Assembly: GCA_024223715.1 (NCBI GenBank) | Contig: JAAEOA010000427.1 | Span: forward strand, 53,617-117,616 | Direction of reading: 5' to 3' | Source of the DNA: a bacterium | Lineage (GTDB): Bacteria > Krumholzibacteriota > Krumholzibacteriia > LZORAL124-64-63 | DNA: 64,000 bases | Shown here: positions 1-9,575 of the stretch, one piece after another | Position numbering within the stretch: position 1 is the first letter of the stretch | How the letters are laid out: every line of letters begins with the position of its first letter | Translations under genes and position numbers: made by a program | Notes under the pieces: model-generated | Told to the model about the DNA's origin: nothing | Databases searched by the model: none | What the model saw: only the letters and a program-made list of their open reading frames with translations

Positions 1-1211
1 ACTTCAATTTTTTCATAACCACGATCAATGTGATAAACCCGGTTCACTTCCGTGGTGCCTTCAGCAGCAGCCCCCGCCAAAACCAGGGCCGCGCTGGCCC
101 GTAAATCCGTGGCCATCACCGGTGCTCCCTGTAGCTTTTCAGACCCGAAAATAGTCGCCTTGTTTCCATCGAGACGAATATCAGCCCCCAAGCGGTTCAG
201 TTCCGACACGTGGGTAAAGCGGTCATTATAAATGCTGTCAGTCATGAAACTCGTGCCATCGGCCAGAGCACAAACAGCCATAATTTGAGCCTGCATATCG
301 GTGGGGAAGCCCGGATAAGGCCGGGTCACCACTTCAATTCTTTTGGGACGCCGGTCCATTTCCACGGTAATCAAATCTTCATCTTCAATAATTTCACAGC
401 CAAGATCCAACAAGACGCTTACCACCGAACGCAAATGTGAAGGATTAACCCGACTCATTGTCACCCGGCCGCCAGTCATGGCCACGCCGGCCATGAAGGT
501 GCCCGCTTCAATTCGATCAGCCATAACCCGATGCTTCAGTGGGGCAATTTCATTGACACCTTCAATGCGCATGGTATTTGTACCGATGCCTTCAATTTTG
601 GCTCCGCTGCGCACCAGGGCTTCGGCCAGACCGGTCACTTCCGGCTCCACAGCACAGTTTTCAAGTTCCGTAACACCTTCGGCAAGAACCGCAGCCATCA
701 GAATATTAGCCGAAGCTCCCACCGAAACGGGTTCAAAACGGAAACGAGTGCCTTGTAAACGTCCTTTGGTTTTCCCAACAATGTACCCTTCATCCAGGTC
801 CAGCTCGGCACCTAAAGCCTGCATAGCGTCCAAGTGAAGATTCACCGGCCGGGGGCCCCAGGCGCACCCTCCGGGCAATGAAACCCTGGCTTCGCCGTGA
901 TAGGCCAACAGCGGCCCCAGAACATAAATACTGGCACGCATTTTACGAACCAGATCATAAGGAGCGTTGCAGCCGTCCTGGTGGGTTGTATCGATGGTCA
1001 GTCGGGAGTTTTCAAAATTACAAACAGCACCAAGTTCTTCGAGAATGGTCATGAAGAAACGCACATCCACCAAATCGGGGACATTTTCAATAATCGTTTC
1101 ACCACGAGCCAATAAAGCTGCAGCCATGAGGGGCAAAACCGCATTTTTGGCTCCGCCAATTGCAATTTCTCCCACCAGAGGAGTGGGCCCCTTGATTACA
1201 AATCTGTCCAC
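1..1211 (-). CDS. murA: UDP-N-acetylglucosamine 1-carboxyvinyltransferase, cut by the window edge
   Basis: First committed step of peptidoglycan synthesis: transfers enolpyruvate from PEP to UDP-GlcNAc in the cytoplasm. The reading frame starts at a GTG (1211) behind AGGGAGG and opens with the family hallmark GGAKNA. The catalytic-loop motif PGGCAWGPRP is intact near 865-895 and carries the PEP-binding cysteine that fosfomycin attacks. About 403 codons are present and the frame runs off the left edge, so roughly the last 15-25 residues of a normal MurA are missing; the last visible residues (RVYHIDRGYEKIEV) match the usual C-terminal part. It is the final gene of the rho-rpmE-DUF1385-prfA-prmC-murA string, 23 bases after prmC, so it is probably co-transcribed. 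Identity is certain from motif and length. Confidence 0.97.
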   Translation of the reverse strand, partial: MDRFVIKGPTPLVGEIAIGGAKNAVLPLMAAALLARGETIIENVPDLVDVRFFMTILEELGAVCNFENSRLTIDTTHQDGCNAPYDLVRKMRASIYVLGPLLAYHGEARVSLPGGCAWGPRPVNLHLDAMQALGAELDLDEGYIVGKTKGRLQGTRFRFEPVSVGASANILMAAVLAEGVTELENCAVEPEVTGLAEALVRSGAKIEGIGTNTMRIEGVNEIAPLKHRVMADRIEAGTFMAGVAMTGGRVTMSRVNPSHLRSVVSVLLDLGCEIIEDEDLITVEMDRRPKRIEVVTRPYPGFPTDMQAQIMAVCALADGTSFMTDSIYNDRFTHVSELNRLGADIRLDGNKATIFGSEKLQGAPVMATDLRASAALVLAGAAAEGTTEVNRVYHIDRGYEKIE

Positions 1212-1234
1212 GCTCAGCCTCCCTGCGGCGTTGG

Positions 1235-2131
1235 TTATTGGTCGGTTATTTGAGCAGAGACCACCCGGTCACGGTGGCTGTAATCCTGAATTACCTGTAT
1301 ATCGCTGCCACCGGAGGCAGCAAAAATATCGCTGACATCCTGGGCCTGGTCGTCGCCAATCTCCACAATAATGTATCCACCAGGCCGCACCCAGCGTGCC
1401 ATCTCCGCAGCCAAAGCCTTGTAAAACACCAGACCGTCGGGTCCACCATCCAGAGCTTCACGTGGGTCATGCTGAGCCACTTCCACCGATAGCCCGTCAA
1501 TATCGCCCCGGCGCACATAAGGCGGATTGCTCACCAGCAGGTCCACCTGTCCCTTTAGCTGAGATGGAATGGACTCAAAACGATTGCCTTGGTGAAAGTT
1601 CACTCTGGCACTGACTTCCAACTGGCTGGCATTGCGTGTGGCCAGAGCAATGGCCTTGGGATTAATATCTGAAGCATGCAATACCAACTGCGGAATTTCA
1701 CAAGCCAAACTGATGCCCACAATGCCTGTTCCGCAACCAATTTCCACAGCTACGGGTTCCACCAATCTATGGTCCGCCGGAGTCAGCAGCTCGGCTGCCG
1801 CTTCCACCAGGTGTTCAGTTTCAGGACGGGGAATAAAAACGCCGGCTTCAACTTTAAAGGGTCGGGAATAAAATTCAACCATGCCCAAAATAGTTTGCAG
1901 AGGCTCACCGCTACCTCGACGCCGAACCAATTCGCGGTAGCTGTCCAACTCGGGGCCAAACACCGGCCGGTCAGCCTGCATGTACAATTCCATGCGGGAC
2001 ATTCCCAGAACATCGCCCAGCAAACGCTCGGCATTCAGGCGGCAGGAGTCCAGCCCTTTACTCTCAAAATATCCGGTCGTAACCTTAATGAGCTCACGAA
2101 CGGTTTTATTTTCCGCTGCTGCTGGCATCAT
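1235..2131 (-). CDS. prmC: Release factor glutamine methyltransferase
   Basis: N5-methylates the glutamine of the GGQ motif of peptide release factors using S-adenosylmethionine, which speeds translation termination. The 298-residue protein has an N-terminal helical domain and a Rossmann methyltransferase domain with the SAM loop [11 protein letters not shown] near residue 130 and the diagnostic NPPY tetrapeptide ([10 protein letters not shown]), which binds the substrate glutamine. The ATG overlaps the prfA stop (ATGA), so translation is coupled to that of its own substrate. This prfA-prmC pairing is common in bacteria. A second in-frame ATG follows immediately, so the start may be one codon later. 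Nothing unusual. Confidence 0.96.
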   Translation of the reverse strand: MMPAAAENKTVRELIKVTTGYFESKGLDSCRLNAERLLGDVLGMSRMELYMQADRPVFGPELDSYRELVRRRGSGEPLQTILGMVEFYSRPFKVEAGVFIPRPETEHLVEAAAELLTPADHRLVEPVAVEIGCGTGIVGISLACEIPQLVLHASDINPKAIALATRNASQLEVSARVNFHQGNRFESIPSQLKGQVDLLVSNPPYVRRGDIDGLSVEVAQHDPREALDGGPDGLVFYKALAAEMARWVRPGGYIIVEIGDDQAQDVSDIFAASGGSDIQVIQDYSHRDRVVSAQITDQ

Positions 2132-3198
2132 TTGCGCGTGGCGGCCAGGGCTTCTTCACGGCGGTAGGCCAGAATGGCATCTACCACTTCGTCAAGATTG
2201 CCAGCCATTACCGCATCCAGACTGTGAATCGTCAGGCCGATACGATGGTCGGTGACCCTGCTCTGGGGAAAATTATAAGTCCTGATTTTAGCACTGCGGT
2301 CACCAGTACCAACCTGACTTTTACGCTCGGCAGCCATTTCCGCTTCCTGCTCCATAATGGCTTGTTCCAGCAAACGGGAACGCAGGACCTTCATGGCCTT
2401 GGCTTTATTTTTGTGCTGGCTTTTTTCATCCTGACACTGAACAACCAAACCGGTGGGTTCGTGAGTAATGCGCACTGCGCTGTCAGTGGTATTTACCGAC
2501 TGACCACCCGGCCCCTGGGCCCGGTAAACATCGATCCGCAGGTCTTCATTGCGAATGTTCAGGTCAACTTCTTCAGCTTCAGGCAAAGCAGCCACGGTGA
2601 TGGCCGAAGTATGCACCCGTCCCTGGCTTTCGGTAGCAGGCACCCGTTGCACACGGTGCACCCCGCTTTCCCAACGCAGAATACCAAAAGCCCCTTCACC
2701 ACGCACAGCGTAGCTGACTTCCTTCACACCTCCGGCAGTGCCTTCGGTCATATCAACGAGCTCTGTTTTCCAGCCCCGCTTCTCAGCATAACGAATGTAC
2801 ATGCGGGAAATTTCCTCGGCAAAAAGAGCGGCCTCGTCGCCACCGGTACCTGCACGAACTTCCAAAATAACATCACGGTCATCATTGGGATCGTGAGGCA
2901 GCAAGGCTGTTTCCAGATCCTCTTCAGCCTTGGCATAAGCAGGTTCCAGTTCTCCAATTTCCTCACGAATCATTTCCTGCATTTCAGGATCCGATTCATC
3001 TTTCAACAACTCACGGCTATCGTCCAATTGTTCCCCGAGGGAAAGCCACTTTTCACCAAAAGCCAGGTTCTTACTCACCCGCGAATGTTCCCGGGTTAAT
3101 TTGCGATAAGCATCCTGATCGTTTAAAGATTCCGGCTTGGAAAGCTCGTCACTCAATTCCTGGTATCGCTGGCGCAAGGTTTCAACATTGGCCTTCAA
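2128..3198 (-). CDS. prfA: Peptide chain release factor 1
   Basis: Recognises UAA and UAG stop codons and triggers peptide release. The 356-residue length is normal for RF1. The GGQ catalytic motif is at residues 231-233 within [17 protein letters not shown], and the codon-recognition tripeptide PAT (RF1-type P-x-T) is at about 187-189, which separates it from RF2. The start is a TTG that overlaps the TGA of the upstream DUF1385 gene, with GGGAG about seven bases before it. The downstream methyltransferase gene overlaps its stop. Confidence 0.97.
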   Translation of the reverse strand: MKANVETLRQRYQELSDELSKPESLNDQDAYRKLTREHSRVSKNLAFGEKWLSLGEQLDDSRELLKDESDPEMQEMIREEIGELEPAYAKAEEDLETALLPHDPNDDRDVILEVRAGTGGDEAALFAEEISRMYIRYAEKRGWKTELVDMTEGTAGGVKEVSYAVRGEGAFGILRWESGVHRVQRVPATESQGRVHTSAITVAALPEAEEVDLNIRNEDLRIDVYRAQGPGGQSVNTTDSAVRITHEPTGLVVQCQDEKSQHKNKAKAMKVLRSRLLEQAIMEQEAEMAAERKSQVGTGDRSAKIRTYNFPQSRVTDHRIGLTIHSLDAVMAGNLDEVVDAILAYRREEALAATRK

Positions 3199-4253
3199 GA
3201 GACATCTCCCTCTGTGGATTCTTCAGATTTTTCATCACGTACGGATTCAGCTGCACTGTCCAAGGGCATATCGTAATACACCCGCTCCTTGAAGTCATCA
3301 CCTTCCGGTGTCAATACCGCTCGCAAAGCAGCCATCGATACGGTCAGTTGATCATCATCCGGTTCGCTGGTGGTAATCTTCTGAAGCAACAGCCCGGGTA
3401 GAATGACGGGCTTCAGGAACCAGGCTTTGGCGTATTTTCCGGAAAGCTTGATCGCTTCATAAGCCAGTCCGCCAATGACAGGTACAAAGGCAATGCGTTG
3501 CAAACGGTCAACAATTTCTTCCGGACGCCCCAGCAATGAGAAAACCAGAATGGAGATCAGCATGACAAAGAACAGGAAGCTGGTTCCGCAACGGGGATGC
3601 AAAGTTGTGTATTCCCGGGAACCCTCGGCATCCAGAGGGCGACCATTTTCAAAAGCATGAATGCATTTATGCTCGGCACCATGGTACTCAAAGACCCGAG
3701 CCATGTCCGGCAGCTTGCTGACAGCCAGCAGGTAAGCCACAAACATAGCCACCCGAATAATGCCATCGACAATATTCCAGGTCAAACTGCCAGCATCTTC
3801 ACCGACCACCAGGTCGGTCAGCAGAATGGGGAGGTAAAAAAACAGGCCCAGGCTCATGACAAAAGAGAACGCTACCGTGGCCCACATCATGAGGGTGTCT
3901 TTCACGCTGGTCTTCTGATTTTCAATACGGTCTTCGCTGGTTGCCTGATCGGCCGAGAACATCAGGGCGTCAATACCCAGCCCCATGGTTTCAATCAGAT
4001 GAATACCACCACGAACCACGGGAATGTTCAGGAAGGGCAACTTTTTCATAATGCTGCCAAAGGTTTTCTTGCGAACCACAATTCGCCCGTCAGGAGTGCG
4101 TACAGCCATGGCCAGGTAAGATGGGCTGCGCATCATTACCCCTTCAATAAGGGCCTGACCACCTACGGCCAAATCCATATCCCGGGCATCAGAAGCATCA
4201 ACCGAAGCAGGATTATCCACAGCACCAGTATCTTGACTTTGAGTATCGCTCAT
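3195..4253 (-). CDS. DUF1385 membrane protein (YqhQ-like)
   Basis: A 352-residue integral membrane protein of the DUF1385 family, function unknown. The family signature [20 protein letters not shown] lies near the N terminus, followed by several hydrophobic segments (two around residues 125-150, others near 175-200 and 240-260) and the segment [14 protein letters not shown], rich in His, Glu and Cys and possibly a metal site. The start chosen is the second in-frame ATG (4253), because GGGAG stands five bases before it while the ATG at 4265 has no ribosome site. The gene sits between rpmE and prfA and overlaps prfA by four bases. This position is shared with other bacteria and suggests a link with translation or envelope growth, but no activity can be assigned. 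Confidence 0.85.
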   Translation of the reverse strand: MSDTQSQDTGAVDNPASVDASDARDMDLAVGGQALIEGVMMRSPSYLAMAVRTPDGRIVVRKKTFGSIMKKLPFLNIPVVRGGIHLIETMGLGIDALMFSADQATSEDRIENQKTSVKDTLMMWATVAFSFVMSLGLFFYLPILLTDLVVGEDAGSLTWNIVDGIIRVAMFVAYLLAVSKLPDMARVFEYHGAEHKCIHAFENGRPLDAEGSREYTTLHPRCGTSFLFFVMLISILVFSLLGRPEEIVDRLQRIAFVPVIGGLAYEAIKLSGKYAKAWFLKPVILPGLLLQKITTSEPDDDQLTVSMAALRAVLTPEGDDFKERVYYDMPLDSAAESVRDEKSEESTEGDVS

Positions 4254-4302
4254 CACATCTCCCATTAAAAGGGTTGCAACCGGAGTTGCAAGGTATCAAA
4301 GA

Positions 4303-4333
4303 GAGGGTGCCGGGACAATCACCCAGCACCCTC
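4303..4333. other. Perfect 8-bp hairpin between rpmE and the DUF1385 gene
   Basis: GAGGGTGC at 4303-4310 and GCACCCTC at 4326-4333 form a perfect stem with a 15-base loop. On the minus strand it lies about 90 bases after rpmE, but no T-run follows, so it is a weak terminator candidate or an mRNA-processing hairpin inside the operon. Confidence 0.5.
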
Positions 4334-4335
4334 AG

Positions 4336-4380
4336 GAAGCTTTTCTTGAAGCTTTTCTTGAAGCTTTTCTTGAAGCTTTC
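4336..4380. repeat. 12-bp tandem repeat, about 3.75 copies
   Basis: The unit GAAGCTTTTCTT is repeated head to tail from 4336 (copies at 4336, 4348 and 4360, and a partial copy at 4372). Each unit contains the palindrome AAGCTT. It lies in the 170-base gap between rpmE and the DUF1385 gene next to the hairpin at 4303-4333. The copy number may vary between strains. Confidence 0.85.
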
Positions 4381-4425
4381 GAGGTTCCCCCTAAAAAGCA
4401 AAGGGAAAACTCTTTCGAGACCAGC

Positions 4426-4641
4426 CTACTTCTTGGCGGTGGCAGAATTCTCGTACCGTTTGCGGAAACGTTCCACACGACCGGCTGTATCCATGATTTT
4501 CTGCTTGCCGGTGTAAAATGGGTGGCAATTGGAGCAAATTTCCACGTTCAGCGAGTTCTTGGTCGACCGGGTATTGATTACGTTGCCACAGAGGCAAGTA
4601 ATGGTGCAGTCAACGTATTTTGGATGAATATTCTGTTTCAT
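4426..4641 (-). CDS. rpmE: 50S ribosomal protein L31, zinc-binding form
   Basis: Ribosomal protein of the large subunit, 71 residues. The start [10 protein letters not shown] and the four cysteines (C16 and C18 in TCLCG; C37 and C40 region in [12 protein letters not shown]) identify the C-plus, zinc-ribbon type of L31. This form doubles as a zinc reserve in many bacteria and is replaced by a C-minus paralogue under zinc starvation; no paralogue is visible here. It lies downstream of rho, as in many genomes. The Shine-Dalgarno is weak (TAGAAAA). Confidence 0.96.
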   Translation of the reverse strand: MKQNIHPKYVDCTITCLCGNVINTRSTKNSLNVEICSNCHPFYTGKQKIMDTAGRVERFRKRYENSATAKK

Positions 4642-4836
4642 TTTTCTAGCTGCCTTTTTTATCTATCCTGTCGGACTATCCTGCGGCTTCTTTAAGCCAG
4701 GAATATTGAATACAGGTTGAGGCCAAAAAGAAGTAAGGAATGAGCTCAATTGCAAGGATATTTTTTATCAAAATACCAAACAATTTAAACACTTTGCTCT
4801 TTTTTTTGGCTTTCTGGCTGAAAACAGGGCCAAAAA

Positions 4837-6225
4837 TCAAGTATTCATTGCGCCCAGGAACTGCTCATTATTTTTGGTTTTACCCAGCTTGGCGATCAAA
4901 AACTCCATGGCTTCAATGGGGTTGTAATCGCTCAGGTACTTGCGCAGAACCCATATTTTAGCCAAATCCTTGCTATCGATAAGCAGGTCTTCTTTCCGGG
5001 TCCCGGACTTGAATATGTCCATGGCAGGGTAAACACGACGCTCTGCGATTTTTCGGTCGAGAACCATTTCCATGTTACCGGTCCCCTTAAATTCTTCAAA
5101 AATGACCTCATCCATACGGCTGCCAGTCTCCACCAAAGCTGTCGCAATGATGGTGAGTGAGCCACCGTCTTCAATATTACGGGCCGCTCCGAAGAAACGC
5201 TTGGGCTTTTGCAAGGCGTTGGAATCCACACCACCGGAAAGAATTTTTCCAGAGTGAGGCACCACAGCATTGTGAGCCCGGGCCAGGCGGGTAATGGAAT
5301 CCAGAAGAATAACCACATCGAGTCCGTTTTCCACCAGTCGGCGACTTTTGGCCAGAACCATATTTGCCACTTGCACGTGACGCTCGGCAGGTTCATCGAA
5401 AGTGGAGCTGACCACTTCACCGTTAACCGACCGAGCCATATCCGTCACTTCTTCCGGACGCTCATCAATGAGCAGCACAATCAGGTGCACTTCCGGATGA
5501 TTAATACTGATGGAATTGGCAATCTGCTGCAAAATGATGGTTTTTCCGGCACGGGGAGGAGAAACAATAAGCCCACGCTGACCTTTGCCAATGGGCGACA
5601 GGAGATTTATTAGCCGGGTGGTCAGAATTTTTGGATCCCCTTCGAGATTCAAAATATCCTCGGGGTACAAAGGTGTCAGGTTGTCAAAGAGGGTGACCTT
5701 CTTGGCAGCCTTGGGGTCCTTGTAGTTAACAGATTCAACCTTCAGCAGGGCAAAGTAGCGCTCATTGTCTTTGGGAGGCCGCACCTGGCCTGCCACCGTA
5801 TCACCGGTTTTGAGGGCAAACTTTTTAATTTGGGACGGGGAAAGATAAATATCATCGGGACCGGGCAGGTAGTTGTATTTGGCAGCCCGCAGAAATCCGT
5901 AGCCTTCGGCCAGGACCTGCAGCACACCCTCAGCATAAATAAGCCCGTTTTTTTCCGTCTGTCCTTCAAGGATCTTAAAAATAAGTTCAGACTTTCGGAG
6001 GGTGCTGACCGCTTCAATTTCCATCTCCTGGGCAACATCCACTAATTCGTGAATGTCCATTTCCTGCAGTATCTTTATGTCCATTTTGCTGTTGGCACCA
6101 TTCTTTTTGGGTTTGGGGGCTGGTTTTTTCGCCCTGACCGGTTTCTTTGTTTTCACACCTTCAGTCTCTTTGGCAGCTAATGGTGTTTCTGATGATTTTT
6201 TTTGTTCGTTTTTTTCCATGTTCAT
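4837..6225 (-). CDS. rho: Transcription termination factor Rho
   Basis: Hexameric RNA helicase that ends transcription at Rho-dependent sites. The 462-residue protein has a lysine-rich, low-complexity N terminus (residues 1-45), a Rho-N helical domain (about 48-90), the cold-shock-like RNA-binding domain with [20 protein letters not shown] (about 108-128), and the RecA-type ATPase core with P-loop SPPRAGKT at 222-229 and Walker [14 protein letters not shown]. The P-loop has Arg where APPKAGKT is usual, a conservative change. The basic N-terminal insert is typical of Rho from several non-proteobacterial phyla. The start has AGGATCGG before the ATG. It is the first gene of the housekeeping operon. 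Confidence 0.97.
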   Translation of the reverse strand: MNMEKNEQKKSSETPLAAKETEGVKTKKPVRAKKPAPKPKKNGANSKMDIKILQEMDIHELVDVAQEMEIEAVSTLRKSELIFKILEGQTEKNGLIYAEGVLQVLAEGYGFLRAAKYNYLPGPDDIYLSPSQIKKFALKTGDTVAGQVRPPKDNERYFALLKVESVNYKDPKAAKKVTLFDNLTPLYPEDILNLEGDPKILTTRLINLLSPIGKGQRGLIVSPPRAGKTIILQQIANSISINHPEVHLIVLLIDERPEEVTDMARSVNGEVVSSTFDEPAERHVQVANMVLAKSRRLVENGLDVVILLDSITRLARAHNAVVPHSGKILSGGVDSNALQKPKRFFGAARNIEDGGSLTIIATALVETGSRMDEVIFEEFKGTGNMEMVLDRKIAERRVYPAMDIFKSGTRKEDLLIDSKDLAKIWVLRKYLSDYNPIEAMEFLIAKLGKTKNNEQFLGAMNT

Positions 6226-6566
6226 TTCACCGATCCTGTAGACCTGATTACCTGAATTCTGAGCGGAATCCCGATTTTCAACCGGACCCTCAAAAGGAAA
6301 CCGGATCTAACGGGGGCAAAGGGTATATTTCAAAAGTGGTGTGTGTTATTCCTCAAGGTCTGAGTCAACAATCAGCCCGCGTTGGATACTCAGGATATTC
6401 AGGGTACTCAGGGCATTCCAAGAATGTCCTGCAGGAAATCTCCTGGCGCGAAATAATAAACTGATTGCTGAAGTATTGGATAATATTAGCACATCAAATG
6501 CCAACAGGGAAACCTATTTATTTTCACTTTGCATTATTTTCAGACTGTACATCGGAAAATGATACA
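6226..6566. other. Leader and promoter region of rho; 9-bp repeats at 6384-6419
   Basis: About 340 bases without a supportable gene between rho and the next minus-strand gene. It holds four degenerate 9-bp tandem units (GGATACTCA, GGATATTCA, GGGTACTCA, GGGCATTCC) at 6384-6419. The open frame that reads GYSGYSGYSGHS through them is on the opposite strand to all neighbours, has no ribosome site and is not credible. A long rho leader is common because rho is autoregulated. Confidence 0.5.
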
Positions 6567-6597
6567 ACAGGACCCCATTTTCACAATGGGGCCCTGT
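6567..6597 (-). terminator. Hairpin terminator after the TPR lipoprotein gene
   Basis: ACAGGACCCCATT and AATGGGGCCCTGT flank a five-base loop and lie 10 bases after the stop of the gene ending at 6607. The stem is long and has one mismatch. The following minus-strand bases are only moderately T-rich. Confidence 0.65.
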
Positions 6598-6606
6598 CTG
6601 AAATTC

Positions 6607-7818
6607 TTAAAAATCTGGTTGTGACGACAACTCTTCGTAGGTCTTGTAATTGGCATCAGAGGCAGTGAAGTCTCCGGTTTCAATTTGAACCATACTCAGG
6701 AAAAGGAAACCCTGGTCATCCGACGGGAAGTTCAGAGTCATGGCCCGGCCAATTTCTTCAGCCCGGCGGAATTTTTCCATGCTGCGGGTTTTCAGGTCAG
6801 CTTTGAGCACGGCATCCTCTTCCAGATCGCCATCACCTTTAAGCTTCATGCCGTAGTCATAATAGGCACGCAAACGAGCCAGCATGGTTCGCTGGTTCAA
6901 ACTGGGATCCAACTCAGCGGAACGATCCAAAGCCACAATGGCGTCTTCGTAGCGACCCACAGAATTCATTCTGTACCAGTTACCAGCTGTGCGCAGAAGC
7001 AGGTTATTATCTTCATCGTTTTCGGCAATCACATCGGCTTCGTTCAAGTCCACAACCCTTACGTAAAGATCCGCCCCACGACCGTATTCACCGTCATCCA
7101 CGGCCAGGGAAGCAATATCCATCAGCAAACGAACGTCATCACCGTGTTCACTCAGCAATTCATTGTACAACTGCCCAGCCTCTTCATCGCGGCCCAATAA
7201 ATCCAATACGTTGGCTTTATCCAGGTTTAGGGAATAAGCCTCGGGATTGGCTTCCAGAGACTGGTTCAACAGCTCCAGAGCCTCTTCCCGCAAAGGAGTG
7301 GCCTGAGTACCAGTGGTATCTTCATCGGCCATCTGCATTTTCATGCGGGCAATACTTTTGATGGGAGTCAGACTGTCCGGCAAGGCAGCAAAAGCCAAAC
7401 GCAAGTGGCCTTCAGCTTGTTCAAAATGACGGCCCTCCCAATCCAGGGCTGCCTGACGCACCCGGTTGGCATAGTTGTACTCCAGAGACTCCTTGACCAT
7501 TTTGGACCATTCTGCGGCGTCCAGCTCAAGAGTCCTCATATAGGCATCGTAGGCCAACTGGTAGTTCTTTTTGGCTTCCGGGTAATCGTCAACTTCCACG
7601 GCCTCGAGGGCCAAATGACTGTAAGCTTCACCCAGGTAATAATAAGCGTCGGGTTCATCATCCCCGTACTGGAAACCATCATGAATCACATTGACCGCTT
7701 TGTCGTAGCTTTGCTCGTCGATGTAAAGAATGGCACTGGTTGTATGAGCGGAACGGCATCCAGCCACTACAACAACGGCCAAAAGAGCAAACAACAGGAT
7801 AAGGCGCGATTTGGACAT
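6607..7818 (-). CDS. TPR-repeat lipoprotein
   Basis: A 403-residue exported protein of unknown role. The start was placed at 7818 because GAGGGGGA lies eight bases upstream and the protein then begins with a good lipoprotein signal, MSKSRLILLFALLAVVVV followed by the lipobox AGC. The mature part is acidic and built of tetratricopeptide-like helical pairs, for example PDAYYYLGEAYSHLALEA and the YSLNLDKANVLDLLGRDEEA repeat. It is probably anchored in a periplasm-facing membrane leaflet as a scaffold for protein contacts. It stands alone, with a terminator after it and a 190-base gap before it. Confidence 0.8.
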   Translation of the reverse strand: MSKSRLILLFALLAVVVVAGCRSAHTTSAILYIDEQSYDKAVNVIHDGFQYGDDEPDAYYYLGEAYSHLALEAVEVDDYPEAKKNYQLAYDAYMRTLELDAAEWSKMVKESLEYNYANRVRQAALDWEGRHFEQAEGHLRLAFAALPDSLTPIKSIARMKMQMADEDTTGTQATPLREEALELLNQSLEANPEAYSLNLDKANVLDLLGRDEEAGQLYNELLSEHGDDVRLLMDIASLAVDDGEYGRGADLYVRVVDLNEADVIAENDEDNNLLLRTAGNWYRMNSVGRYEDAIVALDRSAELDPSLNQRTMLARLRAYYDYGMKLKGDGDLEEDAVLKADLKTRSMEKFRRAEEIGRAMTLNFPSDDQGFLFLSMVQIETGDFTASDANYKTYEELSSQPDF

Positions 7819-8007
7819 TAAAAATCCCCCTCGGGACTGGGCGGCAAAGACTGCCGAAATGGGAACACCCCTGACGGGACAAACCCGGAATGAAGTGGGG
7901 AACAACAGAACACCTGAACTAAAATTCGAGGACGGAAACCCGCCTCTTCGCTTGTAATAGATATAAAATGGGCTGCTTGGCTGTCAACTTGATTATTGTT
8001 TCGCACC

Positions 8008-8607
8008 CTAATTTGACTCCGGGGAATGACCTTTCATTTGCCGTTTCAAATGTCCGGAACGGAGACCCTTACCACCTCTACGCCCATTTAAGGTACCAAA
8101 TGGCAGAATTTCCAAATACCGCGACCGTTGTTCATCGTCCAGAATTTCCAATTCCTGGAGCATGGTTTCAGTTACCATAGAGTCGAGTTTGGCTTGCTGG
8201 CGGCCCACTTCAGCAATTAAAGGACGAATAATAGAAATTTCAAACCCCGGTTGACCTGCAGCCTCCACCAAAGTCTTTTGAGCTTTGACGATAGTTTGAC
8301 GTTGCTCTTTGAAACCTTCAATTGCCTTGCCGTGAATATCTTTGAACTCCGAAGCCTTGTCATTTTCGAGGCCCAATTGCTTGATCACATATTCCAGTCT
8401 TTTGTCCACAATCCCCCGCCGAAAAGCTCCTCTTTCACCTTTTTCAGGATGTCGATCGGATGGTTTCCCCCTTTCATGCAAAACTGAATGAGGCTCTGAT
8501 GGGATACATCCTGGAGCCGAACGAGTCTGTTCACTACTGAGTCGAACCCAAAGACCCACGTTCAATCCCAATGAAATTAGCGCCAGCAATACCAGAAATC
8601 TTTTCAT
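8008..8607 (-). CDS. Membrane-anchored Spy/CnrX-like periplasmic protein
   Basis: A 199-residue protein whose N terminus (FLVLLALISLGLNVGLWVRL) is an uncleaved-looking membrane anchor, followed by an alpha-helical periplasmic region with QLGLENDKASEFKDIHGKAI and ILDDEQRSRYLEILP, a variant of the LTxxQ repeats of Spy, CpxP, ZraP and CnrX. The start at 8607 overlaps the anti-sigma stop by four bases (ATGA), so it is the last gene of a coupled sigma/anti-sigma operon. By position and anchoring it resembles CnrX, the metal-sensing partner of an ECF sigma/anti-sigma pair; that role is inferred. The C terminus is rich in Arg, Gly and Lys. There is one His near the middle helix and few Met residues. 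Confidence 0.7.
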   Translation of the reverse strand: MKRFLVLLALISLGLNVGLWVRLSSEQTRSAPGCIPSEPHSVLHERGKPSDRHPEKGERGAFRRGIVDKRLEYVIKQLGLENDKASEFKDIHGKAIEGFKEQRQTIVKAQKTLVEAAGQPGFEISIIRPLIAEVGRQQAKLDSMVTETMLQELEILDDEQRSRYLEILPFGTLNGRRGGKGLRSGHLKRQMKGHSPESN

Positions 8608-8975
8608 GATCCTTCGCTTTCGTCTTGCATTCCCGGATCCAGCCAAATTTCCGCCAAACCGGTGGTGGCGGTTTCATCGAGCCATGACGATTCATCACTC
8701 CAAAGACCGGTTGACTCGTCGGAACCCTGGTCTGTTGCCTGAGCTTGCTGAGAAATACCAGGTAACATGACTCCAACCATCAGGCCAACAACCACGGCAC
8801 CGGCGGCAACTGCTCCCCGTACGAGGGAACCATCGCCAAAGAACCAGCCGGCAGGAGAGTTATTATCCAGGGTTTGGGCTCGCACCTTGGGCCAGACAGT
8901 CGACCCGAGGTCAGATTCCGGAACTCGGCCCTCTTCCAGCAGATCCCACAATTCCCTGTCATGTCCTTTGTTCAT
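8604..8975 (-). CDS. Single-pass anti-sigma factor (putative)
   Basis: A 123-residue protein encoded between an ECF sigma gene and a Spy-like gene, overlapping both by four bases. The first 45 residues are polar (RELWDLLEEGRVPESDLGS) and would face the cytoplasm; a transmembrane helix follows (AVAAGAVVVGLMVGVMLPG, about 54-73), then an acidic, Trp-containing periplasmic tail. No HxxxCxxC zinc motif is present, so it is not a ZAS-type anti-sigma. Position and topology support sequestration of the neighbouring sigma factor at the inner membrane, but sequence similarity to a named family was not recognised. Confidence 0.65.
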   Translation of the reverse strand: MNKGHDRELWDLLEEGRVPESDLGSTVWPKVRAQTLDNNSPAGWFFGDGSLVRGAVAAGAVVVGLMVGVMLPGISQQAQATDQGSDESTGLWSDESSWLDETATTGLAEIWLDPGMQDESEGS

Positions 8976-9532
8976 GATTCTCCCGCTTTCTCTTTCAGGG
9001 CATCGCCCAACTGACGCATGGCTCTTTGAATTAAAGATTCAACCGCCGGAACCGTCGCATCCATGGCTTCTGCTATTTCCCGATATTTCAAGCCCTGGAA
9101 ACGATGCAAAACCAAGGCCTGCCTTTGTCTTTCCGGTAATTGGGCAATGGCTTGTTTTACCCGCAGAGCATCATTTTTTTTGTGATACTCTGTTTCCGGA
9201 TTAGCCCTGTCATCGGCATGGTCATGATAATCCGGATCAAACCGTATCCAGCTGATAACTTTCCGGCGGCGCAGTTTGCTGCGAGCAAGATTTCCGGCAA
9301 TGCGAAACAGCCAACTCTGGAACTTCCCCTCAGGCGAATATTTGTCAGCCTGGTGATACACTTTTACAAAGGTATCCTGGGTCAAATCTTCGGCTTCTTC
9401 CACCGAAGAAAGCATGTGCACAAGAAAGGCCCTCACTTGATTTTCCCAACGCTGAACAAGGAGGCGGAAAGCCGCCTCCCTGCCCTGCTGTATGGCTTGC
9501 ATGAGAGCATCATCGTGCATGTTATCAGACAC
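8972..9532 (-). CDS. ECF-type RNA polymerase sigma factor
   Basis: A 186-residue group 4 sigma factor. Region 2 is clear (FRLLVQRWENQVRAFLVHML, then EEAEDLTQDTFVKVYHQAD and FQSWLFRIAGNLARSKLRRR), as is region 4 with its helix-turn-helix (QLPERQRQALVLHRFQGLKY, EIAEAMDATVPAVESLIQRA). The start is a GTG at 9532 preceded by AAGGT; an ATG four codons later lacks a ribosome site. It lies between two Spy-like genes and overlaps the putative anti-sigma, so it probably answers an envelope or metal signal. Autoregulation is likely for such operons, but the promoter was not identified. Confidence 0.93.
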   Translation of the reverse strand: MSDNMHDDALMQAIQQGREAAFRLLVQRWENQVRAFLVHMLSSVEEAEDLTQDTFVKVYHQADKYSPEGKFQSWLFRIAGNLARSKLRRRKVISWIRFDPDYHDHADDRANPETEYHKKNDALRVKQAIAQLPERQRQALVLHRFQGLKYREIAEAMDATVPAVESLIQRAMRQLGDALKEKAGES

Positions 9533-9575
9533 TGGATATTACCTTCTGCCCTTGCCAATGACGACCATAAGTGGC

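Noticed and set aside
4213-4401. Minus-strand frame reading repeated SFKK units
   Set aside because: It merely translates the 12-bp tandem repeat and overlaps the start of the DUF1385 gene out of frame; no ribosome site.
6147-6464. Plus-strand frame with GYSGYSGYSGHS
   Set aside because: Antisense to rho, no ribosome site, repeat-derived.
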